Positions 28,789-37,648 of a stretch of DNA of 64,000 nt are shown piece after piece (position 1 is the first letter of the stretch; each line of letters opens with the position of its first letter). The DNA comes from Sphingomonas sp. Leaf242 (GTDB lineage Bacteria > Pseudomonadota > Alphaproteobacteria > Sphingomonadales > Sphingomonadaceae). Made by a program: the position numbers and the translations under genes. Where the stretch lies: assembly GCF_001422045.1 (NCBI RefSeq), contig NZ_LMLW01000008.1, positions 1-64,000 on the forward strand. The letters are read 5' to 3'. The notes below the pieces were generated by a model. The model saw only the letters and a program-made list of their open reading frames with translations, ran no database searches and was not told the origin of the DNA.

Positions 28789-29014
28789 TGAAATGACGTC
28801 CCCTGCGGCCAGTGTGCCACCACCGGCGCCACTAGGTCCGTTCCGGGTCAGTTTCGCGAAGGCTTTGCTACAGTCTCGTTACGCAGGGCAATGTTTCGGC
28901 GAATCGTACATCTTATCCGGTCGAACCGCTGAACGGGTTTCGCGACATTGGGCGAAGCTATGCATTGTCGTCGTCCCGCCGCTCCGTCATGCTGCCGCCA
29001 AAGGGGACGATCAC

Positions 29015-30433
29015 ATGGTCACGGTACGCATCGCAGTCTTGTTGCTGGCTGTCTCGACATCGGCGTCCGCGATCGCGCAATCCGATCCACCGGTGCCGGC
29101 CAGCGGGTCGGCGCAAGGGGATGTGTCCGCGACGATCTACACGAACGATATCGCGCTCATCCAGGATATCCGGCGCCTCGATCTCCCGGCCGGTCGCACG
29201 CGCCAGTCGTTCCCCGACGTCAGCGCGACGATCCGCCCCGAAACGGTATCGCTCAGCGCACCCGACACGACCGTCGTCGAACAGAATTTCGATTACGACC
29301 TGCTGACCCCGTCGAGCCTGATGGAAAAGGCGGTCGGCGAGACGATCACGCTCGTCCGGACCAATCCCGCGACCGGTGCCGAAACGCGCGAGCGGGCGAA
29401 GGTGCTCGCGGTCAACGGCGGCGTGGTGCTGCAGATCGCCGACCATATCGAAGTGCTGCGCGACGACGGCCTGCCGGTGCGCGCAATCTTCGACAGGATC
29501 CCGACGAATCTGCGCGCGCGGCCGACGCTGTCGGTGACGCTGGCGAGTACGCGCGCCGGATCGCGGCTGGCGACGCTGTCGTACCTGACGCGCGGGCTCG
29601 GCTGGCAGGCGGATTACGTGACGCTGTTCGACGACAAGACCGGGACGATCGACGTGCAGGGATGGATCACGCTGCGCAACGCGACCGGCACCAGCTTCGA
29701 CAGCGCGAAGACACTGCTCGTCGCGGGCGAGGTCGCCTCTGACGACGACAACCAGACCTTCCGCCCCAACCGCCACCCTGCGCCGATGCGGCGCGCCGGT
29801 ACCGAAAGCGCGAACCGCGAACAGCTCGGCGATTTCTACCTCTATCCGCTCAAGGAGCGCACCACGATCGCCGACAAGCAGACCAAGCAGGTCAGCTTTC
29901 TCGACGTCAAAGGCGCCAAGGCCAGCGCGGGCTACGAATATCGCAACGCCTGGCTCGGCACGCAGACCGAACCGCAAAGCGCGGGCAGCATGCTGCGGTT
30001 CGCCAATTCGGCGGCCGGCGGCCTCGGCGATGCGCTGCCCGCGGGGACGGTCCGCGTCTATGTCCGCGATCAGCGCGGCCAGCCGCAATTCACCGGCGAG
30101 AACCGCATCGAGCATACCCCGCAAGGCTCGGATATCAGCCTACGCACCGGCGACGCGTTCGACGTGAAGGTCCTGCCCGTAGTCGAAAGCCGGACCCAGT
30201 TGTCCGGAGATCACTGGCGCACGACGATGCGCTACACGCTCAGCAACGCGCGCGCGAAGCCGGTCGTGGTCGACCTGATCCAGGCTGGGCTCGACTGGTC
30301 GTGGACCGATACGCGCGTTCAGGCCGAGAGCCAGAAGAGCGAGCGCCAGAATGCGGACAGCGCCCTTTGGCATGTGACGGTGCCCGCCAACGGAACTGCG
30401 GTCGTCACGGCCAGCTTCGACACCCGCAACTGA
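29015..30433 (+). CDS. Exported DUF4139-family protein (first of pair)
   Basis: A 472-residue protein starting at ATG 29015 after AAGGGGA. Residues 1-22 form a signal peptide (ending AIAQ). The rest is beta-rich and matches my memory of the DUF4139 pattern: an N-terminal region with SATIYTNDIALIQDIRRLDLPAG, a middle LSYLTRGLGWQADYVTLFD segment, and a C-terminal HVTVPANGTAVVTASFDTRN strand. The family is of unknown function. It overlaps the start of the next gene by one base (TGATG), so the two are made together. Confidence 0.85.
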   Translation: MVTVRIAVLLLAVSTSASAIAQSDPPVPASGSAQGDVSATIYTNDIALIQDIRRLDLPAGRTRQSFPDVSATIRPETVSLSAPDTTVVEQNFDYDLLTPSSLMEKAVGETITLVRTNPATGAETRERAKVLAVNGGVVLQIADHIEVLRDDGLPVRAIFDRIPTNLRARPTLSVTLASTRAGSRLATLSYLTRGLGWQADYVTLFDDKTGTIDVQGWITLRNATGTSFDSAKTLLVAGEVASDDDNQTFRPNRHPAPMRRAGTESANREQLGDFYLYPLKERTTIADKQTKQVSFLDVKGAKASAGYEYRNAWLGTQTEPQSAGSMLRFANSAAGGLGDALPAGTVRVYVRDQRGQPQFTGENRIEHTPQGSDISLRTGDAFDVKVLPVVESRTQLSGDHWRTTMRYTLSNARAKPVVVDLIQAGLDWSWTDTRVQAESQKSERQNADSALWHVTVPANGTAVVTASFDTRN

Positions 30434-31974
30434 TGCGCGGTGTCGTCGCCCTGCTGGCGATGCTGGTCGGCGTGCCGGTCATGCCCGCCACGGCGCAAGC
30501 GGATAGACCAACCTCGAAGACCGTCGCCGCGTCGCCCCCGCGGCACGTCTCCGTCACGGTCTATCGCAACCCGCATCGCGAACGCGGTCAGGCACCCGAC
30601 CTGCGGTATCTCGGCGGTTTCGCGGTGGTAACCGAGACCCGGACGATACGACTGCAGGCAGGCGAAGCGGTCGTGACGTTCGCAGGAGTCGCGGGCGGAA
30701 TTATTCCCGCCAGCGCGATCATAACCGGGCTGCCCGGCGGCACCGTCGAGAAGAACCGCGATGCGCGGCTGTTGTCGCCCGCCGCGCTGATCGACGGATC
30801 GCTCGGCCGCCACGTCACGCTGACCCGCACCTCGCGCGCGACCGGCGCGGTGCGTAGCGAAGATGCAGTGATCGTCGCCGGGCCGGCGGGCGGCGTCGTC
30901 GTGCGGACCACGCAAGGCGTCGAGGCACTCGGCTGTTCGGGTCTTCCCGAGAGGCCGGTGTATGCAAAGATTCCAGCGGGTCTGTCGGCGCAACCCGTGC
31001 TCAGCGTGACGACCCGCAGTCCGCGCGCGACGACCGCGACGGTCACCGTCTCGTATCTCGCGTCCAAGTTCGACTGGGTGGCGAGCTATGTCGCGACGAT
31101 CGCCGCCGATGGCCGCACGCTCGATCTGTTCGCGTGGATGACGCTCGCCAACGGTAATGCGGAGAGCTTCGCGAACGCCGATGTCCAGGTCGTCGCGGGT
31201 CGGCTCGAACGCCGCGAGATCCGCGCCTACCGCGCCGCGGTCGCCGGTCTGCGCCTAGATTGCTATCCCCTCGGCACCACCACGTCGGATCTCCAGACCG
31301 TAGATGCGCCCGAGCGCGACGACATAGTCGTGACCGGGTCGCTGATGGGAGCACCGGTGATGATGAGAGCCGCACCAGCTCCGGTAGCACCTCCGCCGCC
31401 CCCGCCCCCGCCCCCGCCGGAGGACCTGGGCGACCTGAAACTCTACCGGGTGCCGGAGCCCGTCACGGTCGCCGCGAACCAGATGAAACAGGTGGCGTTG
31501 CTCAGCAGGAGCCGCGTGCCGTTCGAGCGGCGCTATCGCAGCCAGGTGCAGCCCGGCCAGACGATCGCGGAAACGCCGGTCCGGATCGAACTGCGCATGC
31601 AAAACGAAACGCGCGCCGGGCTGGGCCTACCCCTCCCCGCCGGCTCGACCGCGTTATACGTCGAGCGTGACGGCGCGCGCGGGCTGATCGGCCTCGGTCG
31701 CGCTGCCGATACCCCCACCGGCCAGCGCTTCACGCTAGCGGCGGGCACCAGCCCGGGGGTCCTCGTGCGCCAGGTCGGTGACCGCACGGGCCACGCCGTC
31801 GTCACGCTGAGCAACGCCAACCCGTTTCCCGTCGCGGTGGAGATCGGGATCGGCAGGGCCGGGCAAAAGGCGTTCGAAGCGCCGACCGCCGCGCTTCGTC
31901 GCGTCGACGGCGTCCAGACCTGGACAGCGACCGTGCCGGCGAACGGAACCGCGACCTTAGGCTATGGCTATTGA
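30433..31974 (+). CDS. Exported DUF4139-like protein with IVVTGS and polyproline insert
   Basis: A 513-residue paralogue of the preceding protein (compare TVSYLASKFDWVASYVATIA and the C-terminal TWTATVPANGTATLGYGY), with a signal peptide of about 23 residues. Unlike its neighbour it has a low-complexity insert near residues 296-333: ERDDIVVTGSLMGAPVMM, then a run of ten prolines. DIVVTGS is the sequence usually seen before the plug of sphingomonad TonB receptors, which is odd in a non-receptor protein. It starts in the TGATG overlap. Its last 18 bases overlap the convergent pnuC-family gene. Confidence 0.83.
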   Translation: MRGVVALLAMLVGVPVMPATAQADRPTSKTVAASPPRHVSVTVYRNPHRERGQAPDLRYLGGFAVVTETRTIRLQAGEAVVTFAGVAGGIIPASAIITGLPGGTVEKNRDARLLSPAALIDGSLGRHVTLTRTSRATGAVRSEDAVIVAGPAGGVVVRTTQGVEALGCSGLPERPVYAKIPAGLSAQPVLSVTTRSPRATTATVTVSYLASKFDWVASYVATIAADGRTLDLFAWMTLANGNAESFANADVQVVAGRLERREIRAYRAAVAGLRLDCYPLGTTTSDLQTVDAPERDDIVVTGSLMGAPVMMRAAPAPVAPPPPPPPPPPEDLGDLKLYRVPEPVTVAANQMKQVALLSRSRVPFERRYRSQVQPGQTIAETPVRIELRMQNETRAGLGLPLPAGSTALYVERDGARGLIGLGRAADTPTGQRFTLAAGTSPGVLVRQVGDRTGHAVVTLSNANPFPVAVEIGIGRAGQKAFEAPTAALRRVDGVQTWTATVPANGTATLGYGY

Positions 31975-32535
31975 GGCGTCCTTACGACCCGCTGCGCGCC
32001 AACGCCGATAGCCGACCACCGCCAGCACGATCATCGCCGCATACAGCCCCGCGGTCGGCAGCAATCCCTTGAACACGAACATCCCGACATAGAGGCTGTC
32101 GACCGCAATCCACAGCAGCCAGCTGGCGGCGTGGCGACGCGCGGTCCAATATTGCGCGACCAGACTGAAGCTGGTCAGACCCGAATCCATCCACGGCAGC
32201 GCCGCATCGGTATAGCGGCTCGTGAACCAGCCGATCGCGATCGCACCGACCGCGCCCGCCGCCAGCCCCGCGGCCAATCGCCCTGGACTTAGCGGCACGA
32301 CGACGACTTCGCCCGCATCGTCCTGACCCTTCGCCCAGACGATCCAGCCATAGACGATAGCCAGGCCGAACAGCGCCTGGAGCACCATGTCGGCATACAG
32401 CCGGACGTCGAGGAACAGTTTGAAATACAACGCGCAGGCGACGAGGCTGACCGGCCAGCACAGCATCCGCCGCGTCGCAGTCAGCCAGATCCCGGCGAAG
32501 CTGACGACGACCGCGACGATCTCGAGCGCCGTCAT
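31957..32535 (-). CDS. pnuT: PnuC/PnuT-family transporter, probable thiamine uptake
   Basis: A 192-residue membrane protein with about seven helices, of the PnuC family. Recognisable segments are ATRRMLCWPVSLVACALYF, YADMVLQALFGLAIVYGWIVW and ASWLLWIAVDSLYVGMFVFKG. PnuC members carry nicotinamide riboside, thiamine (PnuT) or riboflavin. Its place in a TPP-riboswitch operon with a thiamine-kinase-like gene points to thiamine. It would cross the inner membrane and rely on the kinase to trap the substrate. ATG 32535 overlaps the kinase stop as ATGA. A longer frame to 33060 is a chance extension into the kinase gene. Confidence 0.9.
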   Translation of the reverse strand: MTALEIVAVVVSFAGIWLTATRRMLCWPVSLVACALYFKLFLDVRLYADMVLQALFGLAIVYGWIVWAKGQDDAGEVVVVPLSPGRLAAGLAAGAVGAIAIGWFTSRYTDAALPWMDSGLTSFSLVAQYWTARRHAASWLLWIAVDSLYVGMFVFKGLLPTAGLYAAMIVLAVVGYRRWRAAGRKDASIAIA

Positions 32536-33686
32536 CGATCGTTCGCCGCGACGTCGATGGCCCGCAGGAAGTCCTGCCCCGCAGCCGAGCGAAACCAGTC
32601 GGCATGGCCGATCAGATACCCGTCCCACGCCAGCGCGGCGGAGGCAGAATCGGCGACGACGCTCGTGAAGTAATCGATTTCCGACAGCGCGAACTCGACA
32701 TGGACCAGCGGCACCAGACGGACGATCGTAGTCAGGTCGGCACGGCTCAGCGGCGCGATCGTCGCATAGCCTGCCAGCAGCGCGCGCGCCGCTGCCGGAT
32801 CGCCAATCGCGTCGTCCGCCCCTTGCCCCAGGTCGAGCCAGCGGATTGCGGTACGCTCGATCGCGGTCGCGATATCGTGAACCGCACAGGTCCGGTCGGC
32901 GAGTCCGAAATCGAAGATCGTCGCCACGCTGTCGTCGTCCGCCCAGAGCAGGTTGGACGGGTGCCAGTCGTTGTGCGTCCACAACGGCGCCTGCTCGGCC
33001 AACAGGGTCGACAGGCCATCGCCCAATGTCGCGAACAACGGTGCGAGCTGCCGTTGCCAATCCCTATCCGCCAGAAACGCCGCCAGTGCAGGGCGCGCCG
33101 CGACATAGTCTTCGGTCGCCGCCAGCGGATCGCGCGCCGGAAGGATCGTGAAGCTGGCGACGAGTGGTTGCCGACGCCGCGCCGGCGCATTGAAGCCGCG
33201 CGCCGCACGGTGCAATGTCGCGAGCGCGACGCCGGCGGCATGCGCGTGATCGAGCGACAGGAACGGCGTCCACGACATCCGGTCACGGTACAGATCCGCC
33301 CCCGGCGCGGTGCGATGCAGTTCGTACCGCCAATCGCCGACCGCGACCGCACTAGCCCCGTCGATGGTGCGCACGAGATCCGGCACCGAGACGCCGTTGG
33401 CCGCCAGATGCGCGATGAACGCATGCTCCTCGGCCAACCCGTCGAGCGCGCGCAGACGATGGTCGTGCCGTTTCAGGAAAAATACACCGCGCGTCGTCTG
33501 CACCAGCGTGGCGGCGGAAAACGGTCGCGGGGAGTGCCAGCGCAAGTCCGTCAGCGCGCCAACGCTCGGGAACAGTGCAAGCGCCTTTTCCGCATCGTCA
33601 GCGGTGATCGCGGGCCACGTCGGCGCTTCCCATTCGGTGCCCATCCCGTGGACGAGATGGCCTGCGGGCGAAGCGAGCGACGTCAT
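32532..33686 (-). CDS. APH-fold phosphotransferase, probable thiamine kinase
   Basis: A 384-residue aminoglycoside-phosphotransferase-fold kinase. The Brenner motif reads HNDWHPSNLLW (catalytic Asp240, Asn245) and the metal-binding DFG is at 259-261. This fold includes thiamine kinase, choline kinase and homoserine kinase. The TPP riboswitch, TonB receptor and PnuT partner make thiamine the best substrate guess: phosphorylation would trap imported thiamine. ATG 33686 follows the receptor stop by one base (TGAGATG), and the stop overlaps the pnuT start, so all three genes are coupled. Confidence 0.85.
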   Translation of the reverse strand: MTSLASPAGHLVHGMGTEWEAPTWPAITADDAEKALALFPSVGALTDLRWHSPRPFSAATLVQTTRGVFFLKRHDHRLRALDGLAEEHAFIAHLAANGVSVPDLVRTIDGASAVAVGDWRYELHRTAPGADLYRDRMSWTPFLSLDHAHAAGVALATLHRAARGFNAPARRRQPLVASFTILPARDPLAATEDYVAARPALAAFLADRDWQRQLAPLFATLGDGLSTLLAEQAPLWTHNDWHPSNLLWADDDSVATIFDFGLADRTCAVHDIATAIERTAIRWLDLGQGADDAIGDPAAARALLAGYATIAPLSRADLTTIVRLVPLVHVEFALSEIDYFTSVVADSASAALAWDGYLIGHADWFRSAAGQDFLRAIDVAANDR

Positions 33687-33687
33687 C

Positions 33688-36045
33688 TCAGAACGCACGC
33701 GACACCGTCGCCATCACCGCCCTGCCGCTGCCGATATAATAGGCCGGCGCGGTGCCGACGATCACCGTGCCGTTGCGGCCGATCGAGTCCTGCGCGTTGG
33801 TGGTGACCGCCTGCACGCCGGCCAGGACATGCGGATCGGTGACGTTGATCGCGTTGACGCGCAGATCGGTGCGCTTGCCATCGAGCCACTCGGCCAGATG
33901 CACGCCGACCGACAGGTCGAGCGTGGCATAGCCCTTGATGCGCTCGTCGTTGACGAAGGTCGCATATTGCCGCCCGAGATATTTCGACGCGACGCTGCCG
34001 AAGAACCGGCCGTCGTCATACGTGCCGCCCGCGCCGAACTGGACCGTCGGACTCGACACCGCGTGCTTGCCGCGCGTCGCGAGAAAGTCCCCGCCGACCG
34101 GCAGATCGTCGTCGATCCGCGCGTGCAGATATTCCCCCGAGAGATACAGGCTGACGCCCGCGACCGGCCGGTAATCGACCTCGGCATCGACCCCGTATGA
34201 GGTCTGCCCGCCGGCATTGAGCGTCCCGCTGATCAGCGCACCGCCCTGGTTGATGACGGTCGCCAACTGGCGGTTGCGGAACTTGTAGTGGAAGCCGGTG
34301 ACCGACGCCGAGAGCTGTGCGCCGATGAAGCGATAGCCGAGTTCCTGCGACACCGAATATTCGTTCTTCAGCGCGGTTGTCCCCTGCGTCGCGACGGCCC
34401 CGCCTGCATAGCTGTTGTAGAGCGTGAACTCGTTGGGCGTGCGGAAATTGGTGGTGATGTTGGCGAACACCTGCTGGCGATCGTCGATCCGGTAATGGAC
34501 CGCCGCGCGCGGCAGCGCCGCAAAGCTGTCGAGCCGCACGTCGGTCTGTGGTCCCGGCAGGTAATTGCGGCCGTTGCGCAGCACGTCGACGCCCTTGAAC
34601 CCCGCGTCGATCGTCAGCCGCGGCGTCAGCGCGATGCTGTCGGCGACGAAGAACCCCTTCGTGACGGTGACGGTGCGCTGGTTCTCATAGGCGAGCAGGC
34701 GGCCATCGGCGGTGCGGATCGCCTTCGCGCGATAGCCCCAGCGGTCGGTCGGCTGCCCGTCCGCATCTATCGACGTGTAGGACTGCGTGACGCGATCGGT
34801 GCCGTAGTCGAACCACAGCCCGGCGGTGAGCGTGTGCACGCCGGTCTTCAGCGTCAGCTTGCTGACGTTGCCGGTCCGCATCTGATCGCCGGTATAATTG
34901 CCGAGCACGGTCGCCCCGCCGTCGACCACGCCGTCGACCGCGCCGGGCAGCGCGATCGGCTGGGCCAGCTCTTCGGTCCCAAGGAAATTGCCGGTGGTGG
35001 TGAGTTGCGTGCCATAGGGCGAGTTGCCGTAGCCGAACTGGAGATAGCTCGTGGTGTCCAGCGCGAGCCGGTCGTTCAACACCAGATGCACCGGTGCGGA
35101 GGCATAGAGGTTGCGGAACGGCGCACGGTACAGCCGCCAATAATTGGTGTTCCCCGCCGTATAACGCTTGTCGTAGTTGAAGCCGCGACCCTGCGCGGTC
35201 CACTCCGCCAGCGTCGGGCTCGGGTAACTCGACGAGTTCGCATCGTTATACGACAGCGCGAGGCTGGCGCGGTTACCGGCGCCCCATTCCTTGAGAAACT
35301 TCGCGTCGATATGCTGGCGCGTGTCGTAGCCCGCGCCGCGCCAATTGTCGGCGCGGGTGTTCGAATAGGACAGGAACGCCTTCAACCCGGTGTTGCCGAT
35401 CGTACCTGTATCAATGCGGACGAACGCACGCCGCGCCGCGTAGCTGCCGAGCGACAGATCGACCAGCCCACCAGGACGCACCTTCGGATCGTCGAGCGCC
35501 AGCGACAACAGCCCGCCGGCACCGCCCAGCGTCGGCGAATCGATATCGACCGCGCCTTGCGCCAGCGTGATCCGCCGCAGATTCTCGGGATCGGCGAACT
35601 GCGAGGGATAGGCGTAATAATAGCCGATGTCGTTCTGCGGCGCGCCTTCCATCAGCACGCCGATCTCGTCCTGCCCGAGCCCGCGGACGGTGAGGCTGGA
35701 ACTGGTCGAAAGGCCATACGGATCGCTCGACGCGACGTTCGCGCCGGGCAGCAACGTCACCAGCTGGAACGCGTTGAGCGTCGGCGCCTGCTTGACGATG
35801 AAGTCCGCGGAGATCGCGCTCTGCGCTTTCGGCGTGCGCTGGTCGGGCAGGAGGCCCGCCGGATCGGGCGTGCCGACGACGCGGATCTCCGCGGGTTCGG
35901 CCGGATCGGGCGCGACTTGCGCGAACGCCGGCGAGGCGCACATCGTTGCCGACAAGATCAACGCCACCCGGCCCAGGCGGACACGCGATCGCCAAGACGG
36001 CGACCCGGACTTCAAAAACGGAAAACCAGTACCGAAAACGCTCAC
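33688..36045 (-). CDS. TonB-dependent receptor under TPP control, probable thiamine receptor
   Basis: A 785-residue TonB receptor with a signal peptide (RLGRVALILSATMCASPAFA), the entry IRVVGTPDP, plug segments SSLTVRGLGQDEIGVLMEGAPQ and LAQGAVDIDSPTLGGAGGLL, and a barrel ending in RAVMATVSRAF. It is the first gene after a TPP riboswitch and leads a thiamine salvage operon, so thiamine or a derivative is the likely ligand. I choose GTG 36045, with GGAG five bases upstream. GTG 36051 is possible but too close to that site. The start region can fold with upstream sequence (see the riboswitch entry). Confidence 0.92.
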   Translation of the reverse strand: MSVFGTGFPFLKSGSPSWRSRVRLGRVALILSATMCASPAFAQVAPDPAEPAEIRVVGTPDPAGLLPDQRTPKAQSAISADFIVKQAPTLNAFQLVTLLPGANVASSDPYGLSTSSSLTVRGLGQDEIGVLMEGAPQNDIGYYYAYPSQFADPENLRRITLAQGAVDIDSPTLGGAGGLLSLALDDPKVRPGGLVDLSLGSYAARRAFVRIDTGTIGNTGLKAFLSYSNTRADNWRGAGYDTRQHIDAKFLKEWGAGNRASLALSYNDANSSSYPSPTLAEWTAQGRGFNYDKRYTAGNTNYWRLYRAPFRNLYASAPVHLVLNDRLALDTTSYLQFGYGNSPYGTQLTTTGNFLGTEELAQPIALPGAVDGVVDGGATVLGNYTGDQMRTGNVSKLTLKTGVHTLTAGLWFDYGTDRVTQSYTSIDADGQPTDRWGYRAKAIRTADGRLLAYENQRTVTVTKGFFVADSIALTPRLTIDAGFKGVDVLRNGRNYLPGPQTDVRLDSFAALPRAAVHYRIDDRQQVFANITTNFRTPNEFTLYNSYAGGAVATQGTTALKNEYSVSQELGYRFIGAQLSASVTGFHYKFRNRQLATVINQGGALISGTLNAGGQTSYGVDAEVDYRPVAGVSLYLSGEYLHARIDDDLPVGGDFLATRGKHAVSSPTVQFGAGGTYDDGRFFGSVASKYLGRQYATFVNDERIKGYATLDLSVGVHLAEWLDGKRTDLRVNAINVTDPHVLAGVQAVTTNAQDSIGRNGTVIVGTAPAYYIGSGRAVMATVSRAF

Positions 36046-36080
36046 GTCCACTCCAATCGGAGGGACGACGGGCCAGCCGC

Positions 36081-36178
36081 GGACCCTCCCTACGCCGGTA
36101 TAAGCCGGATCAGGTTCAGCGGGTCATGGGCTGCTGCCCACCTCTCAGCCGCGCGTCAGCGGCCCCCCGGGGATGCCG
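36081..36178 (-). promoter_or_regulatory. TPP (THI-box) riboswitch
   Basis: Read on the minus strand, the conserved elements are in order: GGGGGGCCGC, GGCTGAGAGG (36153-36144), ACCCGCTGAACCTGATCCGG (36124-36105), then CTTATACCGGCGTAGGGA (ending 36087). These are the two TPP-binding arms of the classic aptamer. Downstream, GGAGGG at 36089-36084 can pair with CCCTCC at 36064-36059, while CTCC (36062-36059) can also pair with the GGAG ribosome site (36054-36051) of the receptor gene. This suggests control of translation initiation: TPP-bound aptamer frees CTCC to mask the ribosome site. The mechanism is inference. Confidence 0.96.
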
Positions 36179-36219
36179 TCGCTTAAGCCGTCGGTGCGCC
36201 TGTGGAAAGCGCTATCGCC

Positions 36220-37635
36220 CTAAAGTGGCGAAGCTTTCCCCGCATCGCTCTTCCGCCGCCCGTAGGCCGCGTACAGCGCGAGCCCGGTGCCGTTCCAGAT
36301 CACGAACCGGACGAGCGTCGAGGTCGGCAGGCTGGCGAGCAGATACAGGCAGCCGAGCACGGTCACGGTACCGACGACATAGGCGGCCGGGCAACGGAAC
36401 AGCCGCGGCAGTTGGGGGGCGGTGCGGCGCAGCACCATCAGGCACACGCCGACCGAGATGAACGCGATCAGCGTCCCCGCGTTGGCGAGTTCGGCGATCT
36501 CGTCGAGCCGGAAGAACCCTGCGACCGCGGCGATCGACAGGCCGGTCAGCAACGTGATCAGCGTCGGCGATCCGGTCCGCTTGCTGACCTTGGCCAGTCG
36601 TCGCGGGAGCAACCCATCACGCGCCATCACGAAGAAGATCCGGCTCTGGCCGTACATCATCACCAGGATCACCGACGGCAGCGCGATCACCGCGGCCAGC
36701 GCGATCAGCTGCGCGGCGAACGGCTGGCTCAACTGGCGCAGCACCAGTGCGAGCGGTTCGGGCGAATTAGCGAGCTGCGTGAACGGCAGCGCGCCGATCG
36801 CGCTGACCGCGACGGCCATGTAGATTACCGTGCAGACCAGCATCGAGCCGACGATCCCGATCGTCAGGTCGCGCTTGGGGTTCTTGGTTTCCTCCGCCGA
36901 GGTCGCGACCGCGTCGAAGCCGTAGAACGCGAAGAACACGATCGCCGCCGCCGCCATCACGCCCCTCTTGTGCCCGCCGATCTCGGTCGAGCCGAAGCCG
37001 TAGGGCATGAACGGGTGGAGGTTGTCGGCCTTGAACGCGGGCGCGGCGTAGACGACGAAGATCGTCAGCGCGACCAGCTTGATCAGCACGAGGACGATGT
37101 TCAGCGTCGCGCTCTGCCGCGTACCGAGGATCAGCATTCCCATCACCGCCAGCGACACCAGCACCGCCGGCATGTTGACGAGGCCGCCGCCATGCGGACC
37201 GACCAGCAACGCATGCGGCAGGTGAACCCCCGCCGCCTCGATCCAGCCGACCAGATAGCCCGACCAGCCGACCGCGACTGTCGAACATGCGAGCGAATAT
37301 TCGAGGATCAGGCTCCAGCCGACTACCCAGGCGACGGTCTCGCCGAGTGCTGTATAGCTGAACGTATAGGCGCTTCCCGCGGCCGGAATCAGCGTCGCGA
37401 GTTCGGTATAGGCAAGCGCGGCGCACGCACAGATCACGCCGCAGATCACGAAAGCGAGGATCACGCCCGGCCCCGCGCGCTCGGCCCCGACGCCGACCAA
37501 GGTATAGATCCCGGTGCCGACGATCGCCCCCACCCCGAGCGCGATCAGATGGGGCCAGCTCAGCGTCTTGGCGAGACTGTGTTCGCGGTTATGGGCAGAC
37601 GATTCGAACGATTTACGCGGTCCAAACATGCCCAT
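36220..37635 (-). CDS. APC-superfamily amino acid permease
   Basis: A 471-residue inner membrane transporter with about 12 helices. The first helix carries the APC motif HLIALGVGAIVGTGIYTLVG. The YTELATLIPAAGSAYTFSYTALGE and FFAFYGFDAVATSAEETKNPKRD stretches are typical of the cationic amino acid transporter-like branch. It is the last gene of a minus-strand set with the GntR regulator, hydroxyproline epimerase and deaminase, so hydroxyproline or a related amino acid is a plausible substrate. No substrate residues can be assigned from sequence. Confidence 0.9.
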   Translation of the reverse strand: MGMFGPRKSFESSAHNREHSLAKTLSWPHLIALGVGAIVGTGIYTLVGVGAERAGPGVILAFVICGVICACAALAYTELATLIPAAGSAYTFSYTALGETVAWVVGWSLILEYSLACSTVAVGWSGYLVGWIEAAGVHLPHALLVGPHGGGLVNMPAVLVSLAVMGMLILGTRQSATLNIVLVLIKLVALTIFVVYAAPAFKADNLHPFMPYGFGSTEIGGHKRGVMAAAAIVFFAFYGFDAVATSAEETKNPKRDLTIGIVGSMLVCTVIYMAVAVSAIGALPFTQLANSPEPLALVLRQLSQPFAAQLIALAAVIALPSVILVMMYGQSRIFFVMARDGLLPRRLAKVSKRTGSPTLITLLTGLSIAAVAGFFRLDEIAELANAGTLIAFISVGVCLMVLRRTAPQLPRLFRCPAAYVVGTVTVLGCLYLLASLPTSTLVRFVIWNGTGLALYAAYGRRKSDAGKASPL

Positions 37636-37648
37636 CCCCGGTTGGTCT

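Noticed and set aside
31957..33060. Extended 367-codon version of the PnuC-family gene
   Set aside because: The extra N-terminal part overlaps the kinase gene in another frame; the true start is ATG 32535 in an ATGA overlap.
34288..36186. Plus-strand frame of 632 codons through the TPP-controlled receptor gene
   Set aside because: It also reads through the riboswitch, has shadow composition and lacks any family signature.
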